Below, piece after piece: positions 28,229 through 37,050 of a stretch of DNA of 47,504 bases. The DNA is taken from positions 1 to 47,504 of the forward strand of contig CAZNNL010000008.1 of the NCBI GenBank assembly GCA_964574395.1, given 5' to 3'. The notes below the pieces were generated by a model that had not been told where the DNA came from, did not search any database, and worked only from the letters and a program-made list of their open reading frames with translations. The DNA comes from JAXGQD01 sp964574395 (GTDB taxonomy: Bacteria > Bacillota > Clostridia > Saccharofermentanales > Fastidiosipilaceae). Both the position numbers and the translations under genes were made by a program. How positions within the stretch are numbered: position 1 is the first letter of the stretch; each line of letters starts with the position of its first letter.

Positions 28229-29246
28229 TATAAGGAAAGATTTGCTTGGAACTAGTCTCGGGAAAATAAAACTGAAATTCATAGTCGCCAGCTTCAGTAA
28301 TAGCGTCCGCGGGAAGAGTGAGAATACCGTCAGCAGGTACGTCAGGTCCTACCCAGTTTATCCATACTCCAGAAGGGTTTTTTAAGAATAAAATACGTTG
28401 TTCTTTCGCATCGATATAATTATTAGATTGAGCATAGATGGGAAATGCAGGAAGTTCGAAATCTTGACCGACAATGGCTACTGTTGGAGCATCTTGCTCA
28501 TTTGATTGACCATTTAATGTGTGCGTCTGCACTGAAGTTAGGAAGTCGTATTGTTCCTGAGGAAGATCAATGATTCTGTTATAACCTACGTTAACAGTTG
28601 TGAGGTTTTCGAGCTGCATGATGCTATCGGGTAAAGAATCAAATTTATTACCATAGACAAATAGATCGTTAAGCACAGTAAGATTGCCGATACTATCGGG
28701 TAAGCTTGTAACACCTGTATTTGTCACGTTAAAATAATTCAACTTGGTCAGATTCCCAAAACTTTCAGGAACTGGGCCACCGAGCTTTTGATTGAGATTT
28801 AACTGCAAGTACTCCAAATTAGTAAAATTTCCAATAGCTTCTGGTATGCCACCGGTCATGTCGTTAGAGTTTAATTTCAGAAATTCAAGCTTTTGGGCGC
28901 CAGTGAGTTCATTCACAACTGCAGGAAAGTCAGTCAAAGCATTATAATCTAGTGCGACGGAGCTTAAATTGGTGAACGTACCCAATCCCTCAATACTAGC
29001 TACTCTGCCTGCGTTAGAACCTGAATAGCTGATAGTAGTTAATTTATTGACATCTTCGTCTGTAATCACATGATTAACGTCCGTGCCTAATCTTTTGGCG
29101 ACTTCAGTTGCAAGGACCGGGTCTGTAATTGTCTCAGCAATCGTTGAGCCAACACCTGCGGCGTGCAAAGGTGTAAAGTTGAGCGGTGCTATAAAAATCA
29201 GCAAAGCAAGTGTAAGGAAGAAAGCAAGATGTTTTCTAGTTTTCAT
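28200..29246 (-). CDS. Secreted leucine-rich-repeat protein, N-terminal part (frameshifted)
   Basis: Surface protein with a signal peptide (MKTRKHLAFFLTLALLIFIAP, then LHAAG) and a leucine-rich-repeat domain of about seven units, e.g. FTNLSSVALDYNALTDFP, FTNLEYLQLNLNQKLGG and LTVLNDLFVYGNKFDSLP. ATG 29246 has AAAGGA seven bases upstream; the open frame runs further 5' with no support. The frame ends at 28200 just after FPETSSKQIFPY; removing two bases from the GTGT at 28226-28229 (+ strand) would join it to the repeat and LPXTG part below. Together they resemble internalin-like adhesins. Either an assembly error, a decayed gene or an on/off switch. Its ligand cannot be predicted. Confidence 0.8.
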   Translation of the reverse strand: MKTRKHLAFFLTLALLIFIAPLNFTPLHAAGVGSTIAETITDPVLATEVAKRLGTDVNHVITDEDVNKLTTISYSGSNAGRVASIEGLGTFTNLSSVALDYNALTDFPAVVNELTGAQKLEFLKLNSNDMTGGIPEAIGNFTNLEYLQLNLNQKLGGPVPESFGNLTKLNYFNVTNTGVTSLPDSIGNLTVLNDLFVYGNKFDSLPDSIMQLENLTTVNVGYNRIIDLPQEQYDFLTSVQTHTLNGQSNEQDAPTVAIVGQDFELPAFPIYAQSNNYIDAKEQRILFLKNPSGVWINWVGPDVPADGILTLPADAITEAGDYEFQFYFPETSSKQIFPYTQLSSRLAP

Positions 29247-29562
29247 AAAGTGTCCTTTCAAGATGTGAATTGATACATAAACAAAGTAGCTAATAAATAT
29301 TTGGGACAATCTCAAATTATTAACCTAAAGTCAATGAGGTGAATCATGTAAGGGAAAACTTAATATTTGTGTTGGCAAAACGACACTACACAATAGACAC
29401 TTGATTTGTGCAGCATCGCCAATTGGTGGTGTTTTGCCGAAAAAATTTCGACAAAGTAGTGCTTGCATAGACGGTAATGTGTTACAATTTTATTACTAAA
29501 TACAAAACACGATTTACTGGGATGCAGTGCTTCTGAGTGAATCATGAAGAGGAGGACATACA
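29247..29562. promoter_or_regulatory. Divergent intergenic region with inverted GGCAAAAC pair
   Basis: Lies between the LRR gene (-) and the YtxH gene (+), so it must hold both promoters; I see no clear -35/-10 pair for either. GGCAAAAC (29374-29381) and GTTTTGCC (29431-29438) are exact inverted copies 49 bases apart, with the palindrome CCAATTGG (29419-29426) between them. Confidence 0.4.
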
Positions 29563-30000
29563 ATGTTTATTGAAGAAATCATTGGTGCATTTACAGGTCA
29601 AAACAGAAGGACACGTCAACGCCAAGTGTGCGGGGCTACCATTTTGGGAATAATTGCAGGTGCAGCTGCGGGTCTATTATTGGCTCCTCAGTCTGGCGAA
29701 GAAACGCGTCAGGATATTGCAGATTTTGCAGTTAAAAGTGCCGATGTTGTTAAAGAGAAATCCGTTGAAACCGGTAAAAAGATTAAAGCAACAGCCACTG
29801 ATCTTTATGGCAAAGTAGAAGATGGTGTCCACCGCTTAATTGACAAGGGTGAAGACTTAGGTGACGTCGTTGATGACGCAGCCAAACAAGCCAGAGCTGC
29901 AGCACGTGACGCGCGCAGAAAAGCACGCGAAGCCGCTGGCAGAGCTGAAGAAGTACTCACAGAAGAAATTGCAGATGCCGTTGAGGCTGCAGAAGGCTGA
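29563..30000 (+). CDS. YtxH-domain stress protein
   Basis: Small YtxH-like protein, 145 aa. A glycine/alanine-rich hydrophobic helix (ATILGIIAGAAAGLLLAPQSGEETR) matches the family signature, with the LLAP-x-SG-x-x-TR ending; the rest is a charged, helical, probably coiled-coil stalk rich in Lys, Ala, Glu and Asp. GAGGAGG precedes ATG 29563. Family members are general-stress genes of uncertain function in Bacillus, often next to a DUF948 gene (YtxG), and that is the order found here (next gene 30108). Probably a membrane-associated envelope protein. Confidence 0.85.
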   Translation: MFIEEIIGAFTGQNRRTRQRQVCGATILGIIAGAAAGLLLAPQSGEETRQDIADFAVKSADVVKEKSVETGKKIKATATDLYGKVEDGVHRLIDKGEDLGDVVDDAAKQARAAARDARRKAREAAGRAEEVLTEEIADAVEAAEG

Positions 30001-30107
30001 TTCGACTAAGGTATTTAGCCACAATTATGAAAAATTGTATTTCAACGAGCTTTGCGACACTCTTTCAGGGTAGCGCAAGGCTCCTGTGCTATTAAGGAGG
30101 ATTAGTT

Positions 30108-30776
30108 ATGCAGGGAAGACTTATGCAGGTCCCGGTACTTATGACGCAAGTAACAATTAACCTTAGTGATTTGCTCAATCTCATTTTGGCCTTGGCAGGT
30201 GCAACGGCTCTCATTGCTTTAGCTGTTCTACTCTTTAGATTGGCTGCCATGATGAAAAGCATCAACAAACTAGTTGAGGATGTTACCCCTAGTGTCGATG
30301 AGAGCGCGAAAAAAGTTCCAGACATTCTTGAGGACGTTCATACGATAACAGGGAATGTCGTCGATATTACCGATGCGGCTGCAGATTCTGTCCCAGAAAT
30401 GCTTAAAGACGTTTCAAAAGTAACTGGATCTGTCGGAGGCGTAGCGCATTCCGTCGATGGTGTGGTGAGTTCTCTAAGTGGCCTGGTTACGGATGTGACG
30501 GACACTGTAGATTCGGTCGTTGGAGTAGTCAGTAAGCCGATTCATTCCGTGGCTAATGTTGTGAGTCAGCCCTTACAAAATGTCGATAAAATCTCTAGCT
30601 ACATTCGCACAGGCATCAAAGTAGCCTCAGCTGTCAAAGCCGGATACAAAAGACGTGCCGATCGGGCTAAGGCTAAAGCCGCTACTAAAGAGGCTAAGGC
30701 GGCTACGAAAGAAGTCAAGGCTGCGAAAAAGCAAGTAGAAAAAGTATCTAAAAAAGTGAAGGCTAAACTATCATAA
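30108..30776 (+). CDS. DUF948-like (YtxG-type) membrane-anchored protein
   Basis: One N-terminal membrane helix (LLNLILALAGATALIALAVLLF) is followed by a long soluble helical region with repeated DV/VD heptads typical of DUF948, and a Lys/Ala-rich C-terminal tail with the repeat ATKEAKAATKEVKAAKK. AAGGAGG precedes ATG 30108. It lies 107 bases after the YtxH gene, the usual partner, and its stop overlaps the next start (TAATG), so translation is coupled with the CpXC gene. The exact biochemical role is not known. Confidence 0.75.
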   Translation: MQGRLMQVPVLMTQVTINLSDLLNLILALAGATALIALAVLLFRLAAMMKSINKLVEDVTPSVDESAKKVPDILEDVHTITGNVVDITDAAADSVPEMLKDVSKVTGSVGGVAHSVDGVVSSLSGLVTDVTDTVDSVVGVVSKPIHSVANVVSQPLQNVDKISSYIRTGIKVASAVKAGYKRRADRAKAKAATKEAKAATKEVKAAKKQVEKVSKKVKAKLS

Positions 30777-31441
30777 TGACACGATTCCACAAAGATTATG
30801 TCCTTTGCCCGCATTGTGCCAATGAAGAATCCGTCGTGATTTGGGAGCGCGTGCTGGTACAAGAGGATCCAGACCTAAAAGAACGCATATTAAAAAAAGA
30901 CCTGCAAGCATTTGAATGTTCGAATTGTGGTGAGACGGTCATCATGGCCGAGCCTTTCCTATATATCGACAACGCTGCGAAACAGGTTTTTTATTATTGT
31001 CCGGAATATAAAGACTTGCTCGATGACAATCGTGCCTTGGTCCAAACTATCCCTTTGCCGAAAGCGAGCGAATTACTAGGCTTGCCCGAAGCTGAAGCAA
31101 GCGACTATCGATTACGTTTGCTAACAACATACAATGATTTAATCGAGAAGATTCATTTACAAGATGCTGGCTTGGATGACCGACTTATGGAGTTGGTAAA
31201 ACTAGCCATGCGCACACGTTTGCTAGAGGCGGAAGGAAAAAAACTTAGCGACATCTATTTTTTGTTGGCTGAAAACGAAGGCATGCTTTTCCAGGTTTTG
31301 GAAGAAGAAAGTGGCTGGAACAGTTTTGAGACGAGTCGTGAAGCTTATGACAACGCTTTGAAGATGGTCGCGAGGGATTTACCGCCAGATACCGGCTGGC
31401 TGCTCGTTGATCTGCAGTGGGCGCTGGATTACGTTTCTTAG
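30776..31441 (+). CDS. CpXC-domain protein
   Basis: Starts in a TAATG overlap with the gene before. The N-terminus has two Cys pairs, LCPHCANE and FECSNCGE, spaced as in the CpXC family, which probably bind a zinc ion. The rest is helical with no motif I can name. Function is unknown; the gene order YtxH, DUF948, CpXC hints at an envelope-stress unit. Confidence 0.75.
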   Translation: MTRFHKDYVLCPHCANEESVVIWERVLVQEDPDLKERILKKDLQAFECSNCGETVIMAEPFLYIDNAAKQVFYYCPEYKDLLDDNRALVQTIPLPKASELLGLPEAEASDYRLRLLTTYNDLIEKIHLQDAGLDDRLMELVKLAMRTRLLEAEGKKLSDIYFLLAENEGMLFQVLEEESGWNSFETSREAYDNALKMVARDLPPDTGWLLVDLQWALDYVS

Positions 31442-31494
31442 TATTTATAAGCTGAATACAGTAGAGTGGTCTGAATTTCTTTCAGCCACCTAAA

Positions 31495-32658
31495 CTAGCT
31501 TCGCCTACGCCTTTTGCCCTGTTGACCAGTACGCTTACCCTGCAGGCGCCGCTTCTTCCATTCTTGCTGACGCTCGTCGAGCATCGCTTCGCGCCGTACG
31601 CGACTCATTTGGCAGGATTTAAACAGTTCTCTGTGAAGGCGCTCGATAAGGCTGGCGCCCAAAATATCTGGAAGCTTGTTGACTTGGGCGTAAAGTTTAT
31701 AACGCTGACCGTAGTAGAGAAGGCTACCTTTGCCACTAAGCTGCTGCGTTTGGCCAGGCATCGCTCGCTTTAAATCAGCTTGCTTTCCAAAACACAAAAC
31801 ATTAAAGAAATACTTAGTGTCGATGCGCCAGAAATTGGCTAAAGTCCAAATGTGATGTTGATTTTGTTTTAGAGGACTTTCTATGTTCGAAATGCGCGCT
31901 TTGCGATGTTCGTTTGCGGCTTGCACGTAGCGCCATTGGTCACTGCCATCCGTGTAATGACTGGGAAGGAACATCCCTTCACGGTTTTTGGCTTCTACAC
32001 AGAAAATTCCCTTGCGACTAAGGACAACGAGATCAATTTCGGCAAAAGACCCATTCGGCTTCGGAACAATGGGACTAATCAGAATATATTTAGGTTGTGG
32101 CAAGACCTGAAATAAACGCCAGGCGTAGTATTCGCCGCGCATTCCTTTTGCCAAACCATCCTGCCCCTTAAGCTCCTCCTCAGAAATCGCCGTCTGATGA
32201 TAAAACGTGGTACCACGATAATATTTCCGTAATTTTCGCGCAGCAATTTCGCTGAATATGAGGAGTAATGTCGAAAAAATAAGACACAAAGGAACAATAA
32301 TGGGGAAATCCAAGACCAAACTGTGCCCAAAAGGCAAACGATCGTAATGATGGATAAGTTTTATCAGCGTAAGTCCTGCAGATACGACGGAGCCGGCACC
32401 AAAGAAAAAGAAGATTAACAAGCGCCGCAATTTGTCCCAGGGAAGTTTGGGATATTCGCTGCAATAGAGTTCTGCGACAACAAATGGGGTGAAGACACGC
32501 GAGTCTTCGTAAGCCAAGAGGTAGTGATATTCACTGGTTGGCAAAACAAATAACAGATACACGACCCTCATCAACATAAAAGCCGTCAACAATAGAATTA
32601 TCCAAGCCAAAACTGGCCAATAGGGCTCAATCAAGCTACTTAAAAAAGTGAAGCTCAC
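31495..32658 (-). CDS. NERD-domain membrane protein
   Basis: The N-terminal half has four likely membrane segments (PVLAWIILLLTAFMLMRVVYLLFVL; LLIFFFFGAGSVVSAGLTLI; LVLDFPIIVPLCLIFSTLLLIF). The C-terminal half is a NERD (nuclease-related) domain: KGMRGEYYAWRLFQVLP, then the active-site-like AEIDLVVLSRKGIFCVEAKN with Asp and the Glu-x-Lys of the restriction-endonuclease fold. The tail is strongly basic (KKRRLQGKRTGQQGKRRRR), suggesting nucleic-acid contact. GTG 32658 is the start, after AGAGGA. Seven bases separate it from cutC, so the two are co-transcribed. Nuclease activity is not proven for the family. Confidence 0.8.
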   Translation of the reverse strand: MSFTFLSSLIEPYWPVLAWIILLLTAFMLMRVVYLLFVLPTSEYHYLLAYEDSRVFTPFVVAELYCSEYPKLPWDKLRRLLIFFFFGAGSVVSAGLTLIKLIHHYDRLPFGHSLVLDFPIIVPLCLIFSTLLLIFSEIAARKLRKYYRGTTFYHQTAISEEELKGQDGLAKGMRGEYYAWRLFQVLPQPKYILISPIVPKPNGSFAEIDLVVLSRKGIFCVEAKNREGMFLPSHYTDGSDQWRYVQAANEHRKARISNIESPLKQNQHHIWTLANFWRIDTKYFFNVLCFGKQADLKRAMPGQTQQLSGKGSLLYYGQRYKLYAQVNKLPDILGASLIERLHRELFKSCQMSRVRREAMLDERQQEWKKRRLQGKRTGQQGKRRRRS

Positions 32659-32665
32659 CTTAAAT

Positions 32666-33421
32666 TTATCCTCTTTTTATCTCTGCAAGTGCAGCAGCTG
32701 CAGCCTTGAAGGTTTCCAAATCAGCGACTTTGCGCTCGTACTCGCTGATACCCGCGGCGCCCATATGCACATGGGGGTGCCTAAATAGCATGGGGCTATC
32801 AGCAGTTTTTGTGGCGGAGAGATGGAAGGCGCGTAGCTTTGTGTGGGCAGCTAGTAAACGGATTACGTCAGCATTGATACCGCCTGCGGCAAGGATTTGA
32901 ATGCGGCCAGCCGCTTGGTCGGCTAGTCTGACCAAAAGTTCTCGTCCCTCCAATGCGGAACTAGCTTGCCCAGAAGTAAGGATTGTATCAAAGCCGATGT
33001 TAATTGCATCCTCGAGTGCTTCAAAGGGGTCCCGGGTGAGGTCAAATGCACGATTCAGGGTAAAGCCCGCAGTGCCGGCCGCCTCACGCATGTGCTTAAG
33101 TGTTTCTATATCAAGTCGCCCATCTGCTAGAAGATGCCCGACAACCACGCCTTCCGCACCTAAATCCACAAAAGTTTTAATATCTTTAAGTAAGCGGGTG
33201 TTTTCGTCTGTATCGTAGAGGAAATCACCAAAGCGTGGGCGCATGAGCACACGAACGGGGATTTGGCAGTGCTCTTTTACATCGTTGAATAGACTGAACG
33301 ATGGTTGTGTACCCCCAATAATTAAATTTTGGCAAAGCTCAAGCCTGGTACAACCTCCCTGTGTCGCAGTTACAGCGGAAGCCAATGATTCGACACAGCC
33401 CTCAAGTACTAGGGATTGCAT
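32666..33421 (-). CDS. cutC: CutC family protein
   Basis: TIM-barrel protein of the CutC family. Recognisable parts are LEGCVESLASAVTATQGGCTRLELC at the start, IPVRVLMRPRFGDFLYDTDE, GAEGVVVGHLLADG, FTLNRAFDLTRDPFEALED, ILTSGQASSALEGRELL and ILAAGGINADVI. It was first linked to copper tolerance in E. coli, but that role is disputed. Length 251 aa is normal. It is the first gene of a two-gene operon with the NERD gene. Confidence 0.93.
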   Translation of the reverse strand: MQSLVLEGCVESLASAVTATQGGCTRLELCQNLIIGGTQPSFSLFNDVKEHCQIPVRVLMRPRFGDFLYDTDENTRLLKDIKTFVDLGAEGVVVGHLLADGRLDIETLKHMREAAGTAGFTLNRAFDLTRDPFEALEDAINIGFDTILTSGQASSALEGRELLVRLADQAAGRIQILAAGGINADVIRLLAAHTKLRAFHLSATKTADSPMLFRHPHVHMGAAGISEYERKVADLETFKAAAAALAEIKRG

Positions 33422-33490
33422 AATTTATCCTCCCCTTATTCATTCTATGATTTTAGCATATCCATGCGTATGAGAAATGTTTGGAAATTT

Positions 33491-33704
33491 GGCAAAAAAG
33501 CGAGTTGTGCGACTTCGTTGGCAAAAAAGCAGCTTGTACGCCGAAACTTAGCATTTAGGCGCGATTTTCGTCAAAAAAGCAGCTTGTACCTCTCATATAG
33601 GCAAATTTCGGGTCACAAGTGCCTTTTTCTATCGCACAAGCGGTTTTTTTGTCAATTTTCTAAGGCGTTTTCCGGCCATCTGTCGCACAAGTTGCTTTTT
33701 TGCC
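33491..33704. repeat. Array D-left: six mirror-image repeats before the ABC operon
   Basis: Three forward copies of a core like GGCAAAAAAGCAGCTTGTAC start at 33491, 33520 and 33570. Three inverted copies like GCACAAGCTGTTTTTTTG-C follow at 33612-33630, 33631-33653 and 33681-33704. The order FFF-III makes the whole array one large imperfect palindrome. The same core recurs at 37051-37250. Confidence 0.85.
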
Positions 33705-33810
33705 AAAAATCAGCGCAATAAAACTAAGTATATAATGCTTAACGTCGATTTTGTTATTACTTAATGGGAAATTAACAATGGATTGATAATCTACCTATGG
33801 ACTGTGTATT

Positions 33811-33841
33811 GAAATTTGCTTTTGCTATTTATGCAAATTTC
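33811..33841 (+). promoter_or_regulatory. Perfect 9-bp inverted repeat, candidate ABC operon operator
   Basis: GAAATTTGC (33811-33819) and GCAAATTTC (33833-33841) are exact reverse complements with a 13-base loop, 43 bases before the permease start. A TATAAT at 33731-33736 could be a -10 but has no good -35. No regulator gene is adjacent. Confidence 0.5.
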
Positions 33842-33884
33842 CGAAGAAGCAGTTTCACAAGTTAGAAGTTTTGAAGGGCTAAAA

Positions 33885-34715
33885 ATGAAAAGTCGTTGGA
33901 GTTTTCTTAAACCGATAATTGCAATTTTGCTGTTGATATGGACATTTTTTCCTATTTACTGGCTTTTGACGCTTTCTATTCGAGGGAGCCAGGAGTTGCA
34001 GGGCGGTCTGAACTTTTTTCCACAGTCTTTTTCAAATGAGCATTTTATTGAGTTATTTACAAGGAATAATTTTTCGAGAGCTTTGACAAATTCTGCGATT
34101 GTCACGGGTATTTCGCTACTTATCGGGATTGTTACAGGTGTTAGTGCGGCGTATATTTTGATCCGCAATCGCTTCCGCTTCCATTTGCGAAAAGCCAGTT
34201 TTTTCTGGATTTTGCTCTTGCGCATTTTGCCGCCTATTGCTTTTGCGGTGCCCTTATTTTTTGTGTTTAACAGTTTGCAATTGGAACAGACAAGAATTCC
34301 AATTTTGATGGTGCATCTTTTGCTCAATCTACCTTTGATTATCTGGTTCATGATGACGGCTATTGATGGTCTTCCGGAATCGGTGGATGAATCTGCACGG
34401 ATTGATGGGGCAAGCGAATGGCAGCTTTACCGCATGATTATTTTGCCACAAGCATTACCTGCCGTAGCCGCGGTAGGCATGTTGTCTTTTATGTATTCGT
34501 GGAATGAGTATCTTTACGGAGTTATTTTTCTGCAAAACCCCTCCATGGCCACGATTCCCTTGCTTCTCTCTACCATGAACAGTGAGCAAGAACTCACGCA
34601 ATGGGGGCGGATGGCAGCGGGTGGAGTTTTGTCCATGATTCCTGTGCTGATTTTCGTTGTCTTCGCACAGCGTTATCTTGTACAGGGTCTATCGAGCGGT
34701 GCAGTTAAAGAGTAG
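33885..34715 (+). CDS. CUT1-type sugar ABC permease (MalG-like)
   Basis: Inner permease of an ABC importer, 277 aa from ATG 33885 (AAGGG upstream; the open frame begins 23 codons earlier without a ribosome site). Six membrane segments are visible, from PIIAILLLIWTFFPIYWLL to SMIPVLIFVVFAQRYLVQGL. The cytoplasmic EAA loop reads DESARIDGASEWQLYRMIIL, the contact site for the ATPase. The C-terminal ending YLVQGLSSGAVKE is characteristic of MalG/LacG-type permeases. The order here is permease, binding protein, second permease; no ATPase gene is linked, so a shared MsiK/MalK-type ATPase encoded elsewhere is likely. The substrate is probably a sugar or oligosaccharide. Confidence 0.9.
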   Translation: MKSRWSFLKPIIAILLLIWTFFPIYWLLTLSIRGSQELQGGLNFFPQSFSNEHFIELFTRNNFSRALTNSAIVTGISLLIGIVTGVSAAYILIRNRFRFHLRKASFFWILLLRILPPIAFAVPLFFVFNSLQLEQTRIPILMVHLLLNLPLIIWFMMTAIDGLPESVDESARIDGASEWQLYRMIILPQALPAVAAVGMLSFMYSWNEYLYGVIFLQNPSMATIPLLLSTMNSEQELTQWGRMAAGGVLSMIPVLIFVVFAQRYLVQGLSSGAVKE

Positions 34716-34731
34716 TGATTAATGTTTGGGC

Positions 34732-34750
34732 GTCTCAACCAAGTTGAGGC
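34732..34750 (+). promoter_or_regulatory. Intra-operon hairpin
   Basis: CTCAAC (34734-34739) and GTTGAG (34743-34748) form a tight stem with a three-base loop, just after the permease stop. No T-tract follows, so it may stabilise or separate the transcript ahead of the highly expressed binding protein. Confidence 0.4.
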
Positions 34751-34821
34751 TTAAACGTGATGTCATATAGAAAAGTGGTTTTGCCAATACAAAACAAAAC
34801 CTAAAGAGAAAGGAACTATAG

Positions 34822-36120
34822 ATGAAAAAAGTAATGAAATGGACTGCCCTTGCACTGTCCTTAACACTTGCGCTAGGTCTCATGGCATGTGGCGCTGCAA
34901 CAACAGAAACAACTACAAAAGCCGACACGGCGACTACAACAGTCGCAGGCGAAGAAAAAACGGACGACACGACAGCTGCTGTTACGGATGGTGAACCTGT
35001 CAAATTAGTCATTGCTGCACGTGGTGGCTCGCACGTTGATGCCATTAATGCGGTCAAAGAGAGTTTCGAAAAAGAAAACAACGTCATTATTGAAGTAAGT
35101 GGCTTGGAAGCTGCTGACCTCAAGAAAAATGTCATGCTAGATTCAACCAAGAGCGTATCCGCTTACGACCTAATTATGGCTGACGACCCCTGGATGCCTG
35201 AATTCGCTGCAGCGCAGATTTTCTTGAATCTCAGTGAAGCTGGTTATCAAGCCGATAGCGATTTCGTTGCCAAGTCTTTGGACATTGGTAAAGTACCCTA
35301 TGGTGAAGGCGACCTTTACGCTCTGCCATTCTCCGGCAACGTGATGCTGTTCTTCTACAATACCGAATTAGTCAAAGATCTTCCCAGCGATTGGGAATCC
35401 GTCCTTCAAACCGCGCAACAGCTCAAGGCTGACGGTCAACTTGGCTATGTCGTTCGTGGTCAACAAGGCAACCCTATTGTTTCCGACTGGCTCCCCATTT
35501 ATTGGGCATATGGCGGTGAAGTCTTCGATAAAGACTGGAAATCACAAGTTAATTCACAAGCTGGTAAAGATGCATTAAAACTTTACATGGACCTTTTAGA
35601 AAATGGCGCTAACTACGAAAAGAACGATATCGTCGCTTCCGTTTCCGAAGGCAAAGCCGGTATGGCTCTTGGCTGGCCCTCATGGTTTGTTTCTAAAGAA
35701 GGCGCGACAGCAGCTTACGGCATTATTCCTACCAAAGCTAACGCCTCTGCTCAAGCGCATGGATCCGGCATGATTGGTAACTGGATGATGGGCGTCACAG
35801 CCAACAGTGCTAATCCAGAACTAGCCATCAAGCTTCTCCAACACCTCACTTCAGCAGAATCTCAAAAAGCTGAAGCGCTCGTTGGTGGCGTACCTACACG
35901 TACTTCTGTGCTAACAGATGCAGAACTCGTAAGCGTTTATCCTTACTTCCCAACTATCTTAGAGGGAACCGAGAACTCCGTTATTCGTCCTCGTACCGAA
36001 AAGTGGTCTTTAGCTGAAGAAGCTTTAGGCGCTGAACTATCCGCGGCAATTTCAGGAACAAAGTCCATCGATGATGCTCTGGCTGCAGCGGAAACCGAGA
36101 TGAACAAAGCTGTTGAATAG
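34822..36120 (+). CDS. Extracellular sugar-binding lipoprotein
   Basis: Family 1 solute-binding protein of the ABC importer. A signal peptide ends in the lipobox LMAC (LGLMACG), with Cys about residue 23, followed by a Thr/Ala-rich linker (residues 24-55). Typical family-1 segments follow: VKLVIAARGG, INAVKESFEKENNVIIEV, YDLIMADDPWMPEFA, YALPFSGNVMLFFYNTEL, KAGMALGWPSWF and a closing LTSAESQKAEALVGGVPTR. GAGAAAGGAACT precedes the ATG. At 432 aa it fits the group. It docks with the two permeases encoded on either side. Confidence 0.93.
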   Translation: MKKVMKWTALALSLTLALGLMACGAATTETTTKADTATTTVAGEEKTDDTTAAVTDGEPVKLVIAARGGSHVDAINAVKESFEKENNVIIEVSGLEAADLKKNVMLDSTKSVSAYDLIMADDPWMPEFAAAQIFLNLSEAGYQADSDFVAKSLDIGKVPYGEGDLYALPFSGNVMLFFYNTELVKDLPSDWESVLQTAQQLKADGQLGYVVRGQQGNPIVSDWLPIYWAYGGEVFDKDWKSQVNSQAGKDALKLYMDLLENGANYEKNDIVASVSEGKAGMALGWPSWFVSKEGATAAYGIIPTKANASAQAHGSGMIGNWMMGVTANSANPELAIKLLQHLTSAESQKAEALVGGVPTRTSVLTDAELVSVYPYFPTILEGTENSVIRPRTEKWSLAEEALGAELSAAISGTKSIDDALAAAETEMNKAVE

Positions 36121-36142
36121 TAATGATTAAGAGCGGCAAAAA

Positions 36143-37048
36143 ATGAGAAGACAAAGTTTAAGCTTGAATAAGTCAAAAACCAGCGGCTATTTTTCGTACC
36201 TCATGACAGGTCCGGCTGCCGTGATACTCTTGGCGACCAGCTTAATTCCCATGCTTTATGTGTTGTGGACATCCTTCACAAACCTTGATTTAACAACGAT
36301 GCGCACAGGGAGTAAGTGGATTGGGTTTGAGAACTATAGTAAGGCTCTTACATACTCAAAGTTCTACGACTCCCTGTGGGTTACGATTAAGTTCACCTTG
36401 CTGGCTGTTGTTTTAGAGACTGTTCTGGGATATCTACTGGCAATTTTCGTACATAGTTTTAAGCGTGGAAGCAAAACGATGCGCACACTCCTGCTCGTCC
36501 CCATGCTCTGCCCACCCATAACAGTTGCTTTGGTGTGGCAAACCATGTTCAGCAATTCCTATGGCATCATCAACCAACTGCTGTCTTACTTAGGGGCAGC
36601 TCCCGTAAACTGGTTGCAAGATGTAAAGGTAGCTTTCTATGCAATACTCTGGATTGATATTTGGCAATATACGCCATTCGTCTTTTTGTTGATGTATGTT
36701 GCCCTACAGCAAATGCCGAAAGAGTTAACGGAAGCGGCTGCCGTGGATGGAGCGAGTGGCTGGCAACGTTTTGCCAACATTACCCTGCCCTACCTCAGCA
36801 AACAATTAGCAATCGTCGCCCTCCTTCGCACAATCGATTCATTCCGTCTGTTTGACAAGATTAATGTGCTTACCAAGGGAGGACCGGCAGACTCTACACG
36901 CACGATTACCATGTACATTTTTAAGAATGGTATAGATCAGTTTCGGATTGGTTTCGCTTCGGCAACGTCGATTTTGATGACGCTGGTTGTCCTGGTCCTG
37001 GCCGCACCCTATATCCGTTCAACGTTTAAGGCGATGATAAATCGCTAG
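36143..37048 (+). CDS. CUT1-type sugar ABC permease (MalF/UgpA-like)
   Basis: Second permease, 301 aa, with six membrane spans starting with YLMTGPAAVILLATSLIPMLYVLWTSF. It has the hallmark MalF-type patterns: FTNLDL, KWIGFENYSKAL, the EAA loop TEAAAVDGASGWQRFANITL, LRTIDSFRLFDKINVLTKGGPADSTRTITMYIF. It starts 22 bases after the binding protein stop and has only a weak ribosome site (GAGCGG), suggesting coupling to the gene before. It ends three bases before array D-right. Confidence 0.92.
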   Translation: MRRQSLSLNKSKTSGYFSYLMTGPAAVILLATSLIPMLYVLWTSFTNLDLTTMRTGSKWIGFENYSKALTYSKFYDSLWVTIKFTLLAVVLETVLGYLLAIFVHSFKRGSKTMRTLLLVPMLCPPITVALVWQTMFSNSYGIINQLLSYLGAAPVNWLQDVKVAFYAILWIDIWQYTPFVFLLMYVALQQMPKELTEAAAVDGASGWQRFANITLPYLSKQLAIVALLRTIDSFRLFDKINVLTKGGPADSTRTITMYIFKNGIDQFRIGFASATSILMTLVVLVLAAPYIRSTFKAMINR

Positions 37049-37050
37049 GA

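Noticed and set aside
33416..33721. 101-codon open frame over array D-left
   Set aside because: It is built from the inverted repeats and has no ribosome site.
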